A DNA stretch of 64,000 nt, taken from Tragulus kanchil (lineage: Eukaryota > Chordata > Mammalia > Artiodactyla > Tragulidae). Positions 1 through 12,000 of this stretch are shown piece after piece (within the stretch, counting starts at the first letter, position 1; each line of letters opens with the position of its first letter). The stretch spans positions 185,937,801-186,001,800 of the forward strand of contig JAIOJX010000025.1 in assembly GCA_022376925.1 (NCBI GenBank), written 5' to 3'. The notes under the pieces were generated by a model. That model was not told where the DNA came from, did not search any database, and saw nothing but the letters and a program-made list of their open reading frames with translations. Both the position numbers and the translations under genes were made by a program.

Positions 1-3000
1 GGGGAGAGCCGGGGCCCGCACCTCCCGCCCCAGCCCGTCTCTCCGGAAGCCGGGCCAGCCCCGTCGGGCCGCGCGCTGCCGTCCTGCAGGAGGCGGCGGC
101 CCTGGGGCCCCAGCCCGCAGCCTGCAGCGCGCCGGCCGCCTCACCCTGTCCCAGCCTCACCTCGGTCCTGGCGGGCCAGCAGGCCGAGCAGGTAGTTGCT
201 GGCCTGCTGCAGCAGGACGTTGTTGTCGCCCTCGTACGTGCTGTTGGGGTCGTTGTCGTCCCTGAGGTCGCCCAGGGGCACGTCCAGCAGCTGCAGGCCG
301 TGTGTTTACGGTCTGATTTCACCATGCGGGGTGGTTTTGGCGGGAATACCAGTGGGGCTGATGTGACTCCTGGGCTTCCTGGCCCAGCGGGGACCCCGAG
401 AAAGACCTTCAGGAGTGGCCCGGCGTGCTCCCACTCTTTAAGAAGGGAGACGTGGAGGGCCAGTCGGAACAGAGCGGGTGCGGGCGCCGAGGCGGTGGCT
501 ACTGGAAACGCCTCTGGCGGCGGCTGCTCAGGAGGAGAGCGGAGGAGGGACGGCCGGGAAGCCGGCCCAGCCCAGGCCTGACGCTCCCTGCGTCCGCTGA
601 CGCGGGCTGGGCCTGGGTGGACTGGGCTGCCGAGGCCGCCTCTCGGGGAGACCTGAGACCCGAGCCGGGCAGGGCCGCCGTCCACCAGGGACGGCACGCC
701 CAGCGCCCGCCGCCGGCCAGCAGGCCGCAGGAGTGCGCCCAGCACCCTCGAGGGAGGCGGCGAGGCCGTCGCCGTGAAGCTGCTGCTGTCGTCACAGGAC
801 GACACAGGGAGACGTCGGGGCGGACCCACCGGTGGACGGACGAGGGAGCAAAGCCCCGGGCCGCTGCAGGCCCGCGCTGGGCAGAGCAGCAGGCGGCTTC
901 CGGGGCCCGGGCCGGGCCGAGCGCGGTCACCTGAGGCGTCCTGCAGGTCCTCCGGGCTGCAGCCCTCGAGTCTCCGGCCCAGGATGTCCGGGTAGGCTTC
1001 CAGGAAGTCCACGGTCCTCAGGGGGCTCTGGATGCGGGCGCCACCTAGGAGCACAGCCGGCGCCTCAGGGGAGAGCCGGGGCCCGCACCTCCCGCCCCAG
1101 CCCGTCTCTCCGGAAGCCGGGCCAGCCCCGTCGGGCCGCGCGCTGCCGTCCTGCAGGAGGCGGCGGCCCTGGGGCCCCAGCCCGCAGCCTGCAGCGCGCC
1201 GGCCGCCTCACCCTGTCCCAGCCTCACCTCGGTCCTGGCGGGCCAGCAGGCCGAGCAGGTAGTTGCTGGCCTGCTGCAGCAGGACGTTGTTGTCGCCCTC
1301 GTACGTGCTGTTGGGGTCGTTGTCGTCCCTGAGGTCGCCCAGACGGTTGACTGCAAGGAGGCGCGGGCGTCACCGTCGCCGCGGGGGCTCGTGGGGCCGC
1401 GCCGCCACCCCCGCCATCACGGACGCCGGGGCCCAGGCCGGCCTGACGGCTCGAGGCACCACCCACCCTGCTTCAAGGCCAGCGCCCCCGCTCCCTCTCT
1501 CGGAGGCGATGGCGTCGCCGGTGAGGTCGTGGGCAGGGGGCCCGGCGTCGCGCTCAGGGAGCCCCAGGGCCCTCAGCCTCCTCGGCACCGTCGCGAGCCT
1601 CGCGGGACGCCCGGCGGAGCTCCCTCCGGAGGGGCCGCTGACCGTCGCCGGGCCCCGCCTCCGCTCACAGCTGGAGGACCCTGGCTCTCCACAGGACGTT
1701 CCGACGGCCCGCAGAAACGCCTGCTTTTCTCTTGTCTTTCCTACCAGCGAACTAACCCATTGCCGCTGCAGATTTTAAGAGGGGGCTGACCACGACCCTC
1801 CCGACCTGGGCCTCTGGCCTCTGGCACAGTAATAGAAGGAGAATTCTCCACAGGGCGGGCTGAGATGGAAGAAGGGGTAGGACGTGGACGCCGCACCCTC
1901 ACATTCCGCCGTGAGCAGCCCGAGAGGGTTGAGGACGTCCCGCAGCCGACACGGGGCAGTGGTCACCTGTGACACCCGCATCGTCTTCCCCCGACCTGCT
2001 GCCCACGCCCAGGCCGACCACTGGACACGGAGACTGGGGCGGCCTTAGGGAGGGGACTCGCAACTGCTTTCTTTAAGCCTGGATTAAGGGCTCTTGCTTT
2101 ATCCCCGCTGAGCCCGGCCTCACGGCTTCAGCCCCGCTCATCTTCCACGATGCCTGCTGCTGCGGTCACTTAGGCTGCCTGTGGGCTGCATGACTCGAGT
2201 TCCTCTCTCTACACTATTTACAGTGTCTCCACGGGCTGTACCAACAAACTAACGACAGGGAGCCCGGCACAGAGACAAACACACGACGAGGAACTCCGGC
2301 AGCACCGCGGCTCCCCGCCCGTCAGTAACGGAGAGAGTGGGGGCGCCGAGGGCCCCGCCTGCCGCTCCACGGAGAGTGCCCGGACGCGCCGGCGCGAAAG
2401 CACGCGGTTATCCGCGGACCGCCACCGCGATGCTCGAGAGCAGCAAGCGCCTAGAGGGCTCCTAGGAATACACTCTCGGGAAGGCCTCGGCCCCGCGGCC
2501 GTCGGCTGTCTGAGGAACCAGACTCCACCGGCCGGTGACCGCAGGTGGGCACCGGGACGTCAGGCAGGCAGGCCGTGGACAGTGACGACCAGAGTGGCGG
2601 CCGGCCTCCCTGGCGGCTCAGACAGGAGAGAACCTGTCCGCGCTGGAGGGACCCCGGGCTCAGGCCCTGGGGGGGAGATCCCCGGAGGAGGGGGCGGCGA
2701 CCCCTCCAGCGCTGGTGCCTGGAGACGCCCATGGCCGGAGGAGCCTGGCGGGCTGCAGCCACGGGGTCACAGAGAGCAGCTAACACTTTCCCCTTCATAA
2801 CAGCAACAGATCAGCGTCACTGGGCCCGCGCCACTGCCCGGCTCTGTGCTAGACCTTCAGGTGCGTTCGTCACTCACTCACCCCGTCGTCACCCCATCTC
2901 TGGAGAAGGACACCCGGGGCCGTGCGGGGGAGCCGTGCCCACGGCGCCGTGACCAGTGGCCAGCAGAGGCAGGATCCGGCCCCGGGCTGCCGGTCACCCC

Positions 3001-6000
3001 TCCGCCCTCCCGCCACCAGCTGCTTGCTCAACAGCCGCCAATGCCGATAAAAACAAACTCTAGGCTCCAGAGTTTCCTCGAGCAAAACGTGGTGCCAAGG
3101 CCCGGCCAGGCGTGAACCAAAGCGTCCGATTGCCCAGGCCGACCACTGGACACGGAGACTGGGGCGGCCTTAGGGAGGGGACTCGCAACTGCTTTCTTTA
3201 AGCCTGGATTAAGGGCTCTTGCTTTATCCCCGCTGAGCCCGGCCTCACGGCTTCAGCCCCGCTCATCTTCCACGATGCCTGCTGCTGCGGTCACTTAGGC
3301 TGCCTGTGGGCTGCATGACTCGAGTTCCTCTCTCTACACTATTTACAGTGTCTCCACGGGCTGTACCAACAAACTAACGACAGGGAGCCCGGCACAGAGA
3401 CAAACACACGACGAGGAACTCCGGCAGCACCGCGGCTCCCCGCCCGTCAGTAACGGAGAGAGTGGGGGCGCCGAGGGCCCCGCCTGCCGCTCCACGGAGA
3501 GTGCCCGGACGCGCCGGCGCGAAAGCACGCGGTTATCCGCGGACCGCCACCGCGATGCTCGAGAGCAGCAAGCGCCTAGAGGGCTCCTAGGAATACACTC
3601 TCGGGAAGGCCTCGGCCCCGCGGCCGTCGGCTGTCTGAGGAACCAGACTCCACCGGCCGGTGACCGCAGGTGGGCACCGGGACGTCAGGCAGGCAGGCCG
3701 TGGACAGTGACGACCAGAGTGGCGGCCGGCCTCCCTGGCGGCTCAGACAGGAGAGAACCTGTCCGCGCTGGAGGGACCCCGGGCTCAGGCCCTGGGGGGG
3801 AGATCCCCGGAGGAGGGGGCGGCGACCCCTCCAGCGCTGGTGCCTGGAGACGCCCATGGCCGGAGGAGCCTGGCGGGCTGCAGCCACGGGGTCACAGAGA
3901 GCAGCTAACACTTTCCCCTTCATAACAGCAACAGATCAGCGTCACTGGGCCCGCGCCACTGCCCGGCTCTGTGCTAGACCTTCAGGTGCGTTCGTCACTC
4001 ACTCACCCCGTCGTCACCCCATCTCTGGAGAAGGACACCCGGGGCCGTGCGGGGGAGCCGTGCCCACGGCGCCGTGACCAGTGGCCAGCAGAGGCAGGAT
4101 CCGGCCCCGGGCTGCCGGTCACCCCTCCGCCCTCCCGCCACCAGCTGCTTGCTCAACAGCCGCCAATGCCGATAAAAACAAACTCTAGGCTCCAGAGTTT
4201 TTCCTCGGAGCAAAACGTGGTGCCAAGGCCCGGCCAGGCGTGAACCAAAGCGTCCCGATTCAGAGGGTCAGAGCAGCTCGCTCCTGCTCTGCCTCCCGCT
4301 CACCACGCTGCCTCGTGACCCCAGACTGCAACCGAGGGGCACCGGGCGGCAGGGAGCCCAGGGCTCGGACGAGGGCAGGGGCTGGCAACTCCGCTCCGGA
4401 AAGTTCCAGGCGGTCACCGTTGTAGTGCAGGGGAGCGGGAACACGCCACAGGAAGCCCAAATGAATGGGCGCAACCGGGAGCCCATACTCTTACCCACAA
4501 CGCCAGCCCTCGCCTGCAGGCTGACCCCAGGCCGCGTGCTGACCCTGGCTGTGCATCACGCGGCGGCGATGAAGACAGAAAGCCAGCCCACGGGTCCCCC
4601 AAACCTACCGGCTAGGTAGCCGTGGCCTCCACACGCCTCGCGGCACTCCTGGATCCCCCGCTGGGCCGTCCACGAGGCCAGCGCCTTGCCGGCGGACGAC
4701 AAGGCGTGGATCTCGCGCCTCAGCTCCGCCTTGGGGGAGAGAAGCCAACCAGGTCAGGAGAAGAGGCTCTGCCCCGGAGGCCGGTGGACGGTTCAAGCTC
4801 AGCCTCAGGGGCTCGCGTCCTGGCCAGTGTGATCCCGGGGACAAACGCAGGAAATCCAGTGTTAGCTTAAAAAGCAGGATTCATCCAGCCTCACCGGCTC
4901 GGCAACTTCATGGCGCTGAAAGCAAATGACCACAGCAGCCCAGCCGGTAAAGCCCGTGGGAGGAGGCTGACGGCAGAAGGGCACGCACGTGGCTGAGTGT
5001 ACACGAGTGCACAGCGGGAACCAGGCGCGAATTCAAGCTGCAGCGCGTGGCCGACTGCCCGGCTCTGTGCTAGACCTTCAGGTGCGTTCGTCACTCACTC
5101 ACCCCGTCGTCACCCCATCTCTGGAGAAGGACACCCGGGGCCGTGCGGGGGAGCCGTGCCCACGGCGCCGTGACCAGTGGCCAGCAGAGGCAGGATCCGG
5201 CCCCGGGCTGCCGGTCACCCCTCCGCCCTCCCGCCACCAGCTGCTTGCTCAACAGCCGCCAATGCCGATAAAAACAAACTCTAGGCTCCAGAGTTTTTCC
5301 TCGGAGCAAAACGTGGTGCCAAGGCCCGGCCAGGCGTGAACCAAAGCGTCCCGATTCAGAGGGTCAGAGCAGCTCGCTCCTGCTCTGCCTCCCGCTCACC
5401 ACGCTGCCTCGTGACCCCAGACTGCAACCGAGGGGCACCGGGCGGCAGGGAGCCCAGGGCTCGGACGAGGGCAGGGGCTGGCAACTCCGCTCCGGAAAGT
5501 TCCAGGCGGTCACCGTTGTAGTGCAGGGGAGCGGGAACACGCCACAGGAAGCCCAAATGAATGGGCGCAACCGGGAGCCCATACTCTTTACCCACAACGC
5601 CAGCCCTCGCCTGCAGGCTGACCCCAGGCCGCGTGCTGACCCTGGCTGTGCATCACGCGGCGGCGATGAAGACAGAAAGCCAGCCCACGGGTCCCCCAAA
5701 CCTACCGGCTAGGTAGCCGTGGCCTCCACACGCCTCGCGGCACTCCTGGATCCCCCGCTGGGCCGTCCACGAGGCCAGCGCCTTGCCGGCGGACGACAAG
5801 GCGTGGATCTCGCGCCTCAGCTCCGCCTTGGGGGAGAGAAGCCAACCAGGTCAGGAGAAGAGGCTCTGCCCCGGAGGCCGGTGGACGGTTCAAGCTCAGC
5901 CTCAGGGGCTCGCGTCCTGGCCAGTGTGATCCCGGGGACAAACGCAGGAAATCCAGTGTTAGCTTAAAAAGCAGGATTCATCCAGCCTCTACCGGCTCGG

Positions 6001-9000
6001 CAACTTCATGGCGCTGAAAGCAAATGACCACAGCAGCCCAGCCGGTAAAGCCCGGTGGGGAGGGGAGGCTGACGGCAGAAGGGCACACGCACCGTGGCTG
6101 AGTGTACACGAAGTGCACAGCGGGAACCAGGCGACGACCATTCAAGCTGCAGTCGCTCGTGGGGAGACTAAGAAACCCAAGGGGTGCAGGCAGTGCGGAC
6201 ACGCGGCCCCCAGGGAGAGGGTGGGGCGGCCCCAGGGCTGCGGAGCCCTGGCCGTGCAGGCCGCTCTGCGCGAGGCCCCGCCCGTGTCCTTGGCCCTAAC
6301 TGATCTAATAAATATTCTTTTGCTTTGACTGGATATTTAATAACAACAATTACCAGAAAGACACCCCCACCCCCGCCTCTAAATAAGGTGCTTTACCAGC
6401 AGTTTCAACTACAAACAGCAGTTCCTTTGTGACCCGTGCCTGGGCTGAACCGCAGAGTGTCAGAAAGAGCAGGCCAGGGGGACGCACGAGAATGTAAGAG
6501 GACAATTGCACCGCCGGCCGGCAAGGCTTCCAGTGACTCACGTTTGGGGAGAAGAAACACACGGAGCCCGCCCTCCTGATGGAACGGTCCTCAGGGCCCT
6601 GTCGGCCAGGCTGCTCGGCCGTGCACCCTGCCGGCGCCCCCCACGCCCCGACGTCACCCGCCACCCAACTCCCGAGTGCCGAGGCTGAACACTCCAAAAC
6701 GTGCCAATCTGATACAGACTTCTCCGGGCACGGTGCCTAACTTCAATCTGCGCTGTTGCTGACGAGTTCTCAGACATGCTTGTGATCTGCCTCTCCCCTC
6801 CGCCCAGGAGGCCGCATGAAGCAGAAGAAACCAACACGCGAGCCGTCCACACGGAAACTAGCAGCAGGCGCTCTCCTTCCACAGGCGCTGACCTCAGAGG
6901 ACGTGCACGCTCGTGGCTGGCACGAAGCCTCGCCTGTCAGCTCAGATCCACTCAGCTGGGCGCAGACCTTTGTGGGCCTGTTTACCCAAGGATCAGAACC
7001 GTGAAATCTACGCAGGGGCCGGCGATGAGGATTTTGAAAAGCATCGTGTTCCCCAGAGAAGAGCAGCTGAACTCACAGATGGGAGCCAGGAGCCGCGTCA
7101 GCACCTCCCGGGGGCCGGGGAATGGGGACACGTGCCCGACACGCCCCACCGCCGCGAGGGCTCCGGGAGGACACGGCCCAGGGGTCACGTCGGACGAGCC
7201 TTCGTCCCAGCAGATCCCCACGCCCAGGCTGCTTTGAAAGAAAGGCTGTGTCTGCGCTTTTCAACACCAGTGAGATGGAAATGAGGATAAACACTGCAGA
7301 GAAACGCGGGGCCCTCACCTGCCCGAGGCTAGGGCCTTCCCCAGGAGAAAGTGGGGCCCTCACCTGCCCGACTCTAGGTCCTTCCCCAGGAGAAAGCGGG
7401 GGGCCTCACCTGCCCGAGGCTAGGTCCTTCCCCAGGAGAAAGCGGGGCCTCACCTGCCGGACGCTCTGGTCCTTCCCCAGGCGGCCCTGCTGAAGCTCCG
7501 CCATGTCCAGGGAGAGCGACTTGGAGAAGTGATCCAAAGCGTAGGCAGCAGCCAGGTACGGAAGCAAGCGCCATTGCTGAAACAGACAAACCGGCCTGAA
7601 CCCCCCACGCTCCCAGCAGGACCCCCCGCAGGAGGGCGAGCCCCACACCAGCGCACACGGTCCGGCTCGTCTCCGGGACCCGCCCCACGGCACCTGCCCC
7701 GACGCTCCGCCCCGCGCCCAGTGCGCCCCGCCACCCCGAGACCCCACGGGGAGAAACGTGCCCCGCGACCCCTGAGCCAGAGCATAGGGACATTCACGCA
7801 CATGGCCAGCCGGGCCCCACGCCCAAGCATGGGCCCCGGCGATGCCTGCCCTCAGTGACTATGAGGAGTGAAGCGATGGTCCCGAGCCAACGGGGACACC
7901 GGCTCCCGGAGGCCTGTCCGCTCCACGGCACCTGCCCGCTGCCGCGAGGACGGGGCGGGGGGCCAAAGGGACCTGGGACAGCCACCGTGCCGCCCGCACC
8001 GCCGTGGGCTCCGACTCCTGGTGGCGTCACTGTGCCCACCGCCCCTCCCCCTGACGAGCCAACCCCACCGCCGCCCGAGGGGAACCTCACCACTCCCGCT
8101 CACCGGGGAGAGGACCAGAGCACAGAGAGGTTCAGCAACCTGCCCACGGGCACACAGCAGGGCGGGGTGGACCGGGGGGTCAGGAGCCCAGCCCAGGGCT
8201 CCGGGGGCTCTTGTGACCGAGGACTCAATAGCATGGCGGCCACCGAGTGCCAGCCAGGCACGAACCAGGCACTAGGCTTTTCCTTATCTGGTATCAAACC
8301 AGAGTCACGGTCGTATCAAAGGAACATTAAACAGATTCGATCCAGTTACAATTTCCTGAAACTTTCATTCAAATACGCCTTTGCTCATGTGTCGCTTGGC
8401 CCAAGACCTGGGGCTGGGGTAGCGGCGGCCTCCGGGGCCCGGCCTGGAGCCTGGGGACCACCCCCAGCCACCTGCTGCGCGGGGCAGCGTCGCGTGGGCG
8501 TGGAAGGGCGGGCGACGCAGAGGCACTGGCGGGGGCTCCCCGTGGTGAAAGGCCACCCCCGCCCTGGCCCGGCGCCCACGGGTGCTCGGCGTGGCCGCAC
8601 CTCTGCCGTCCAGGGCTGCCCCCTCTCTGAGGACCTGCAGGGCGAGTGCCCCTGCTGAAGGACGCCCGGTGAGCGGCGCTGGACCCTCCGCTGTGGCTCT
8701 GGGGGGGAGCCGGCGTGCTGGGGCGCGGCCCGCACGCTCGGGGCCGTGGGAGGGGTGAGCCTGCGGGCCGGCCCCCTCGGCCTCAGCCGGCGCCTCCTCA
8801 GGCCCCAGACGCCGATCCGTCCTCCCCCGGCGCTGACGCCCGTCCCTCGGCTCACCGCGAGGACGCCCGGTCAGCTCCCAGGGACTGCCGCCACGGCCTA
8901 AGAGAGGCGCTTCCCGCGAACAGAAGGACGACGGGCTCCCGCCTGCGGACGCGCACCTGCGTCGGGTACTCCAGCACCGGGACCTCCTCCCCGTCGGTGG

Positions 9001-12000
9001 GCCCGAACTGGCGCCGGGTGGCTGAGAAACGCAGCGCGATGGACACGGCCAGCTTCAGGTTCACGACAGACATGCCCACGATGGCGACCCGGCCGGAGGA
9101 CAGGCTGCCCAGGGACTCGCTGAACCGCTGCCCGGCGTCCTGCGGGAGGAAGCCGGTGAGGGCGGGCCCGGGACCCGCGGCCACCTCGGGACGGGCAGGG
9201 GCGCCCCGGACACAGGCCCGGGGAACCAGGCGGGCTGAGTGCAGGGGGCCGTGTCCCCACCACGGGACGGTGCGGGGAGGGACAGGCCACACGAGCGCGG
9301 GGCCCCGGGCACACACGCCGTCAGTGGGGCCCGACAGGCTGCCACACAGAGGGGCAGAGCCCTGCTCTCGGCCTCGCTGAGGACCAGACGGGCCGTGCGG
9401 AGAGCGAGGAGGGCCGAGGCAGAGAAGAGCGGCGCCAGCATCTCCCCTTTCCCGTCCAGCCACCACCGTACGGGCCGTGACGGGCACTGGGGCGGTCATC
9501 CGCTGGTCCCCGTGCTCTTCCGTTGTGCTGTTCAGTTGCTCAGTTGTGTCCAATTGTTCGCGGCCCCACGGCCGGCAGCACGCCAGGCTCCCGTCCCTCA
9601 CCCTCTCCTGGAGGTCGTTCAAGCTCCTGTCTGTTCAGTCGGGGACGCCATCCAGCCACCCCCTCCTCTGTGCCCCTCTCCCCCTGCCCGGGTCCTCCCC
9701 AGCAGCAGGGCTTAAAGCGAGGTAACGGCCTGGGCGCGTCCGGTTTCAATCGGTCGTAAACGCCAGCGTGCTCGTCTCACGGCTCCCGCAGCGGCTCGCT
9801 CGAAGGCCCGCCGGCAGCGCCTGGGCACGCTGACCCGTCCGTCTCACCACGTTATCCGACCCCACGTGCCTCCTCACTCCCAGCGGCTTCTCCTGGTTCA
9901 CATATTTTGCTACGCAGGCTTTTCTCCTAACGCCGCGTCCACTCTGGTGTGTGCGGCAACCTGCCGAGACCCGGGCCGTGGACGTGCACAATGTCCTCAC
10001 GCACACATGCCGGCTTGGCTGCATGGAGGACAAGCATGGCCACAGCGGCTCTCCGTCCGCAGTTGGAAACGTCGTCTCCCTGACCGCTTTTGGTCAGCAC
10101 CTGGCCGGGGACACCCGAGGCGAGGGGGCTGGTACCCCGGGAGCCGCTCTGCACCCCTCCCTGGGAGGGCCCGGGCCTCCTCTGGCTGGTTTGGATGTTT
10201 CTCAGCAGCGGCCTGGGTGACAGCCCCTGACCACCCGGTCAGGCTCCCCGGTCAGGGTCTGCCTCCTTCCGTAACTGAGGGACGTCGGTGCTGGCGGTTT
10301 CTGCAGACCGTCTGGGGATCGCCCCTTCCTGCCTGCGCCCGCCTCCCTCTGACCTCCACTCGCCAGCCCGCTGCGGCGACACCTCCCCTGCGTCTCTCAT
10401 TTACGTTCACACCGTCGTTTTTATGCCAGTTTCCTTTTCTGAACGGCCTCCGGTGTCATCTCCAGCCTCTCTCCTTCTCGGAAGGTCCTCGTCACGCTCG
10501 CTGAAGCCCTGCTCTTGAGAGCTCCGCGCAGCCCGTGCGTGGCGTCGGGCGGCACTCTCCGGCGCGCCTGTGACCCCGGACGCAGCGCCCGGCTGTGGCC
10601 CAGGACCAAGGCCCTCCGCTGCCCTGAACTGGCCATGTCTGGAGCCAGGGCCGTGCCACGGCGTGTCTACCCTCAACGAACCTGGGGGCGCCGTGGGCCC
10701 CAGACGCCAGAAGCCACGGTCACCCCGCCAGTGCTCGGCCCGCCGGACGACCCTGGCCTCTTCTCTCTGTGCGAAGCAGCTGGCGGGGGCGGCCTTCCGC
10801 ACTGTGACCGGGGGCCGGCGGGGGCGGAGGGAGGGCCGTCATCGTGCTGGGGGCCCCGGGGACGCGGCTGACCAGAGCGCCCTCGTCCGTGTTGGAGGCG
10901 CCGGGACCCGCGCCTGGGGGGCTCCCGCGGCGCCGCTGCTCCCCCAGCAGACCCCCCGCCTGCAGGCCCCGCTACCTCCACGCGGGGGACGTAGGCGCCC
11001 TCCGGGGTGACGTCTCCCACGCGGCTCAGCAGGCCCTCTCGAGGAATCCTGACCTTGTGGAACACGGCGAAGCTGTGCGGGGAGACGGGCTCCTGGTTAA
11101 GCCGGGCGGCCCCGGGCTCCCCTCGTCTCCCTCCCGGACCCAGTCAGACTCGAGCAGAGGCCAGCTCGAGCGGAGGCGTGAGCCCCGGAGACCGGCGAAC
11201 CCCGGAGAGCAGCCCCAGGAGGGAGGACACGCGGAGACGGCCCCTCTCCACAGAGCCGTCTGTCCAGACGCGGAGCCCAGGGACCGAGGCCCGGGGCCAG
11301 CAGAACCTAAGCTGCGCGGGGCACCCCCCGGCGGGACCCCTGCCCGCCGCCCCACCGCGCCAGCCCCTCGCGGCCCGCGGCAGCTCGCGCCCGCGGTGAC
11401 CTCCAGACCTCGGGCCGGCGGCCCTCTGAGCACGGCCACCTCCTCCGAGAGGCCCGCCACGACTCCCCAGCCTCTCGGGGTGAACACCTGGTGGCCCCAC
11501 ACTCGACCGCGGTCCTGTTCACGTCACTCCCTGAGCCGCCGGCTTCCCGGTGGCACTGGTCACCCAGTTACGAGGGGGCCACACGCCTGGGACCCAGCAG
11601 ACAATCAGGGCCGTGGATGAACCAGCCAGGGACGGGACGCCACCCTCCGGGAGCGGGTGCCGTCTCCACGGACGCCCCCGTCGGCGCACCTGGCGAGGGA
11701 AGAGCTGAGGCCCGGGGCTGCGGGGCAGGGGGGCCCTCCTGATTCCTTCAGAACCAGCTAGAACTCAGCCCGTGAGGCCGCACGGGCCTCGCCAGCTTCG
11801 GGCGAGGGGTCTCCCTCCCTCGTACAAATCACGGACCGGCCTGAGCGCCTGAAGGCGCTGCCTGGAGGCGGCCGTGCGCCGGGCCTCTGTGGGGCTGAGA
11901 CCCTCGTGTCCTGAAGATGCCCGTGCGGACGCCCCCGGTGTGGTCCCGATGGTTACTGGAAAGCCAAGGAATGCACTTCCAAGTCTGCGGCTACAATCCC

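Larger units (their letters stand above)
1..1342 (+). repeat. Direct duplication 1 (offset 1,067), left copy cut by window start
   Basis: Positions 1-275 are repeated at 1,068-1,342. They diverge at 276 against 1,343, so the junction between the joined pieces lies near 276-300. By the same logic 276-1,067 would be the second copy of sequence just left of the window. The left copy carries most of ACOX3 coding exon 11 without its acceptor. Confidence 0.9.
2007..4256 (+). repeat. Direct duplication 2 (offset 1,125)
   Basis: 2,007-3,131 is repeated at 3,132-4,256. The copies are virtually identical until the end of the first copy. There, around 3,070-3,131, it lacks bases present in the second (for example GAGTTTCC against GAGTTTTTCC, and CGTCCGA against CGTCCCGA). 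Only intronic sequence is involved. Confidence 0.95.
1351..4608 (-). other. ACOX3 intron between coding exons 11 and 10
   Basis: No exon or RNA gene is seen. The intron is GC-rich and contains duplication 2, the left part of duplication 3, and a diverged Bov-tA SINE present twice. Confidence 0.7.
3958..6160 (+). repeat. Direct duplication 3 (offset about 1,096)
   Basis: 3,958-5,053 is repeated from 5,054 to about 6,160. The first part, 3,958-4,256, is also in duplication 2, so that stretch occurs three times (2,833, 3,958, 5,054). Toward 5,053 the first copy loses base after base relative to the second (4,900-5,053: CCTCACC/CCTCTACC, AAAGCCCG/AAAGCCCGG, GCACGCACG/GCACACGCACCG), as expected of a low-quality contig end. 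It contains ACOX3 coding exon 10. Confidence 0.95.

Noticed and set aside
276..300. A further ACOX3 exon, since the frame of exon 11 continues leftward into [12 protein letters not shown] codons.
   Set aside because: There is no acceptor or donor, no match to ACOX3, and the site is the junction of duplication 1.
2007..6160. A true tandem array or segmental duplication with 1.1-kb unit.
   Set aside because: The units are not copies of one another but successive overlaps, the same length recurs at unrelated places in the window, and errors cluster at junctions.
7311..7481. CRISPR-like repeat array.
   Set aside because: The units are contiguous with no unique spacers, and the genome is a mammal's; it is a minisatellite.
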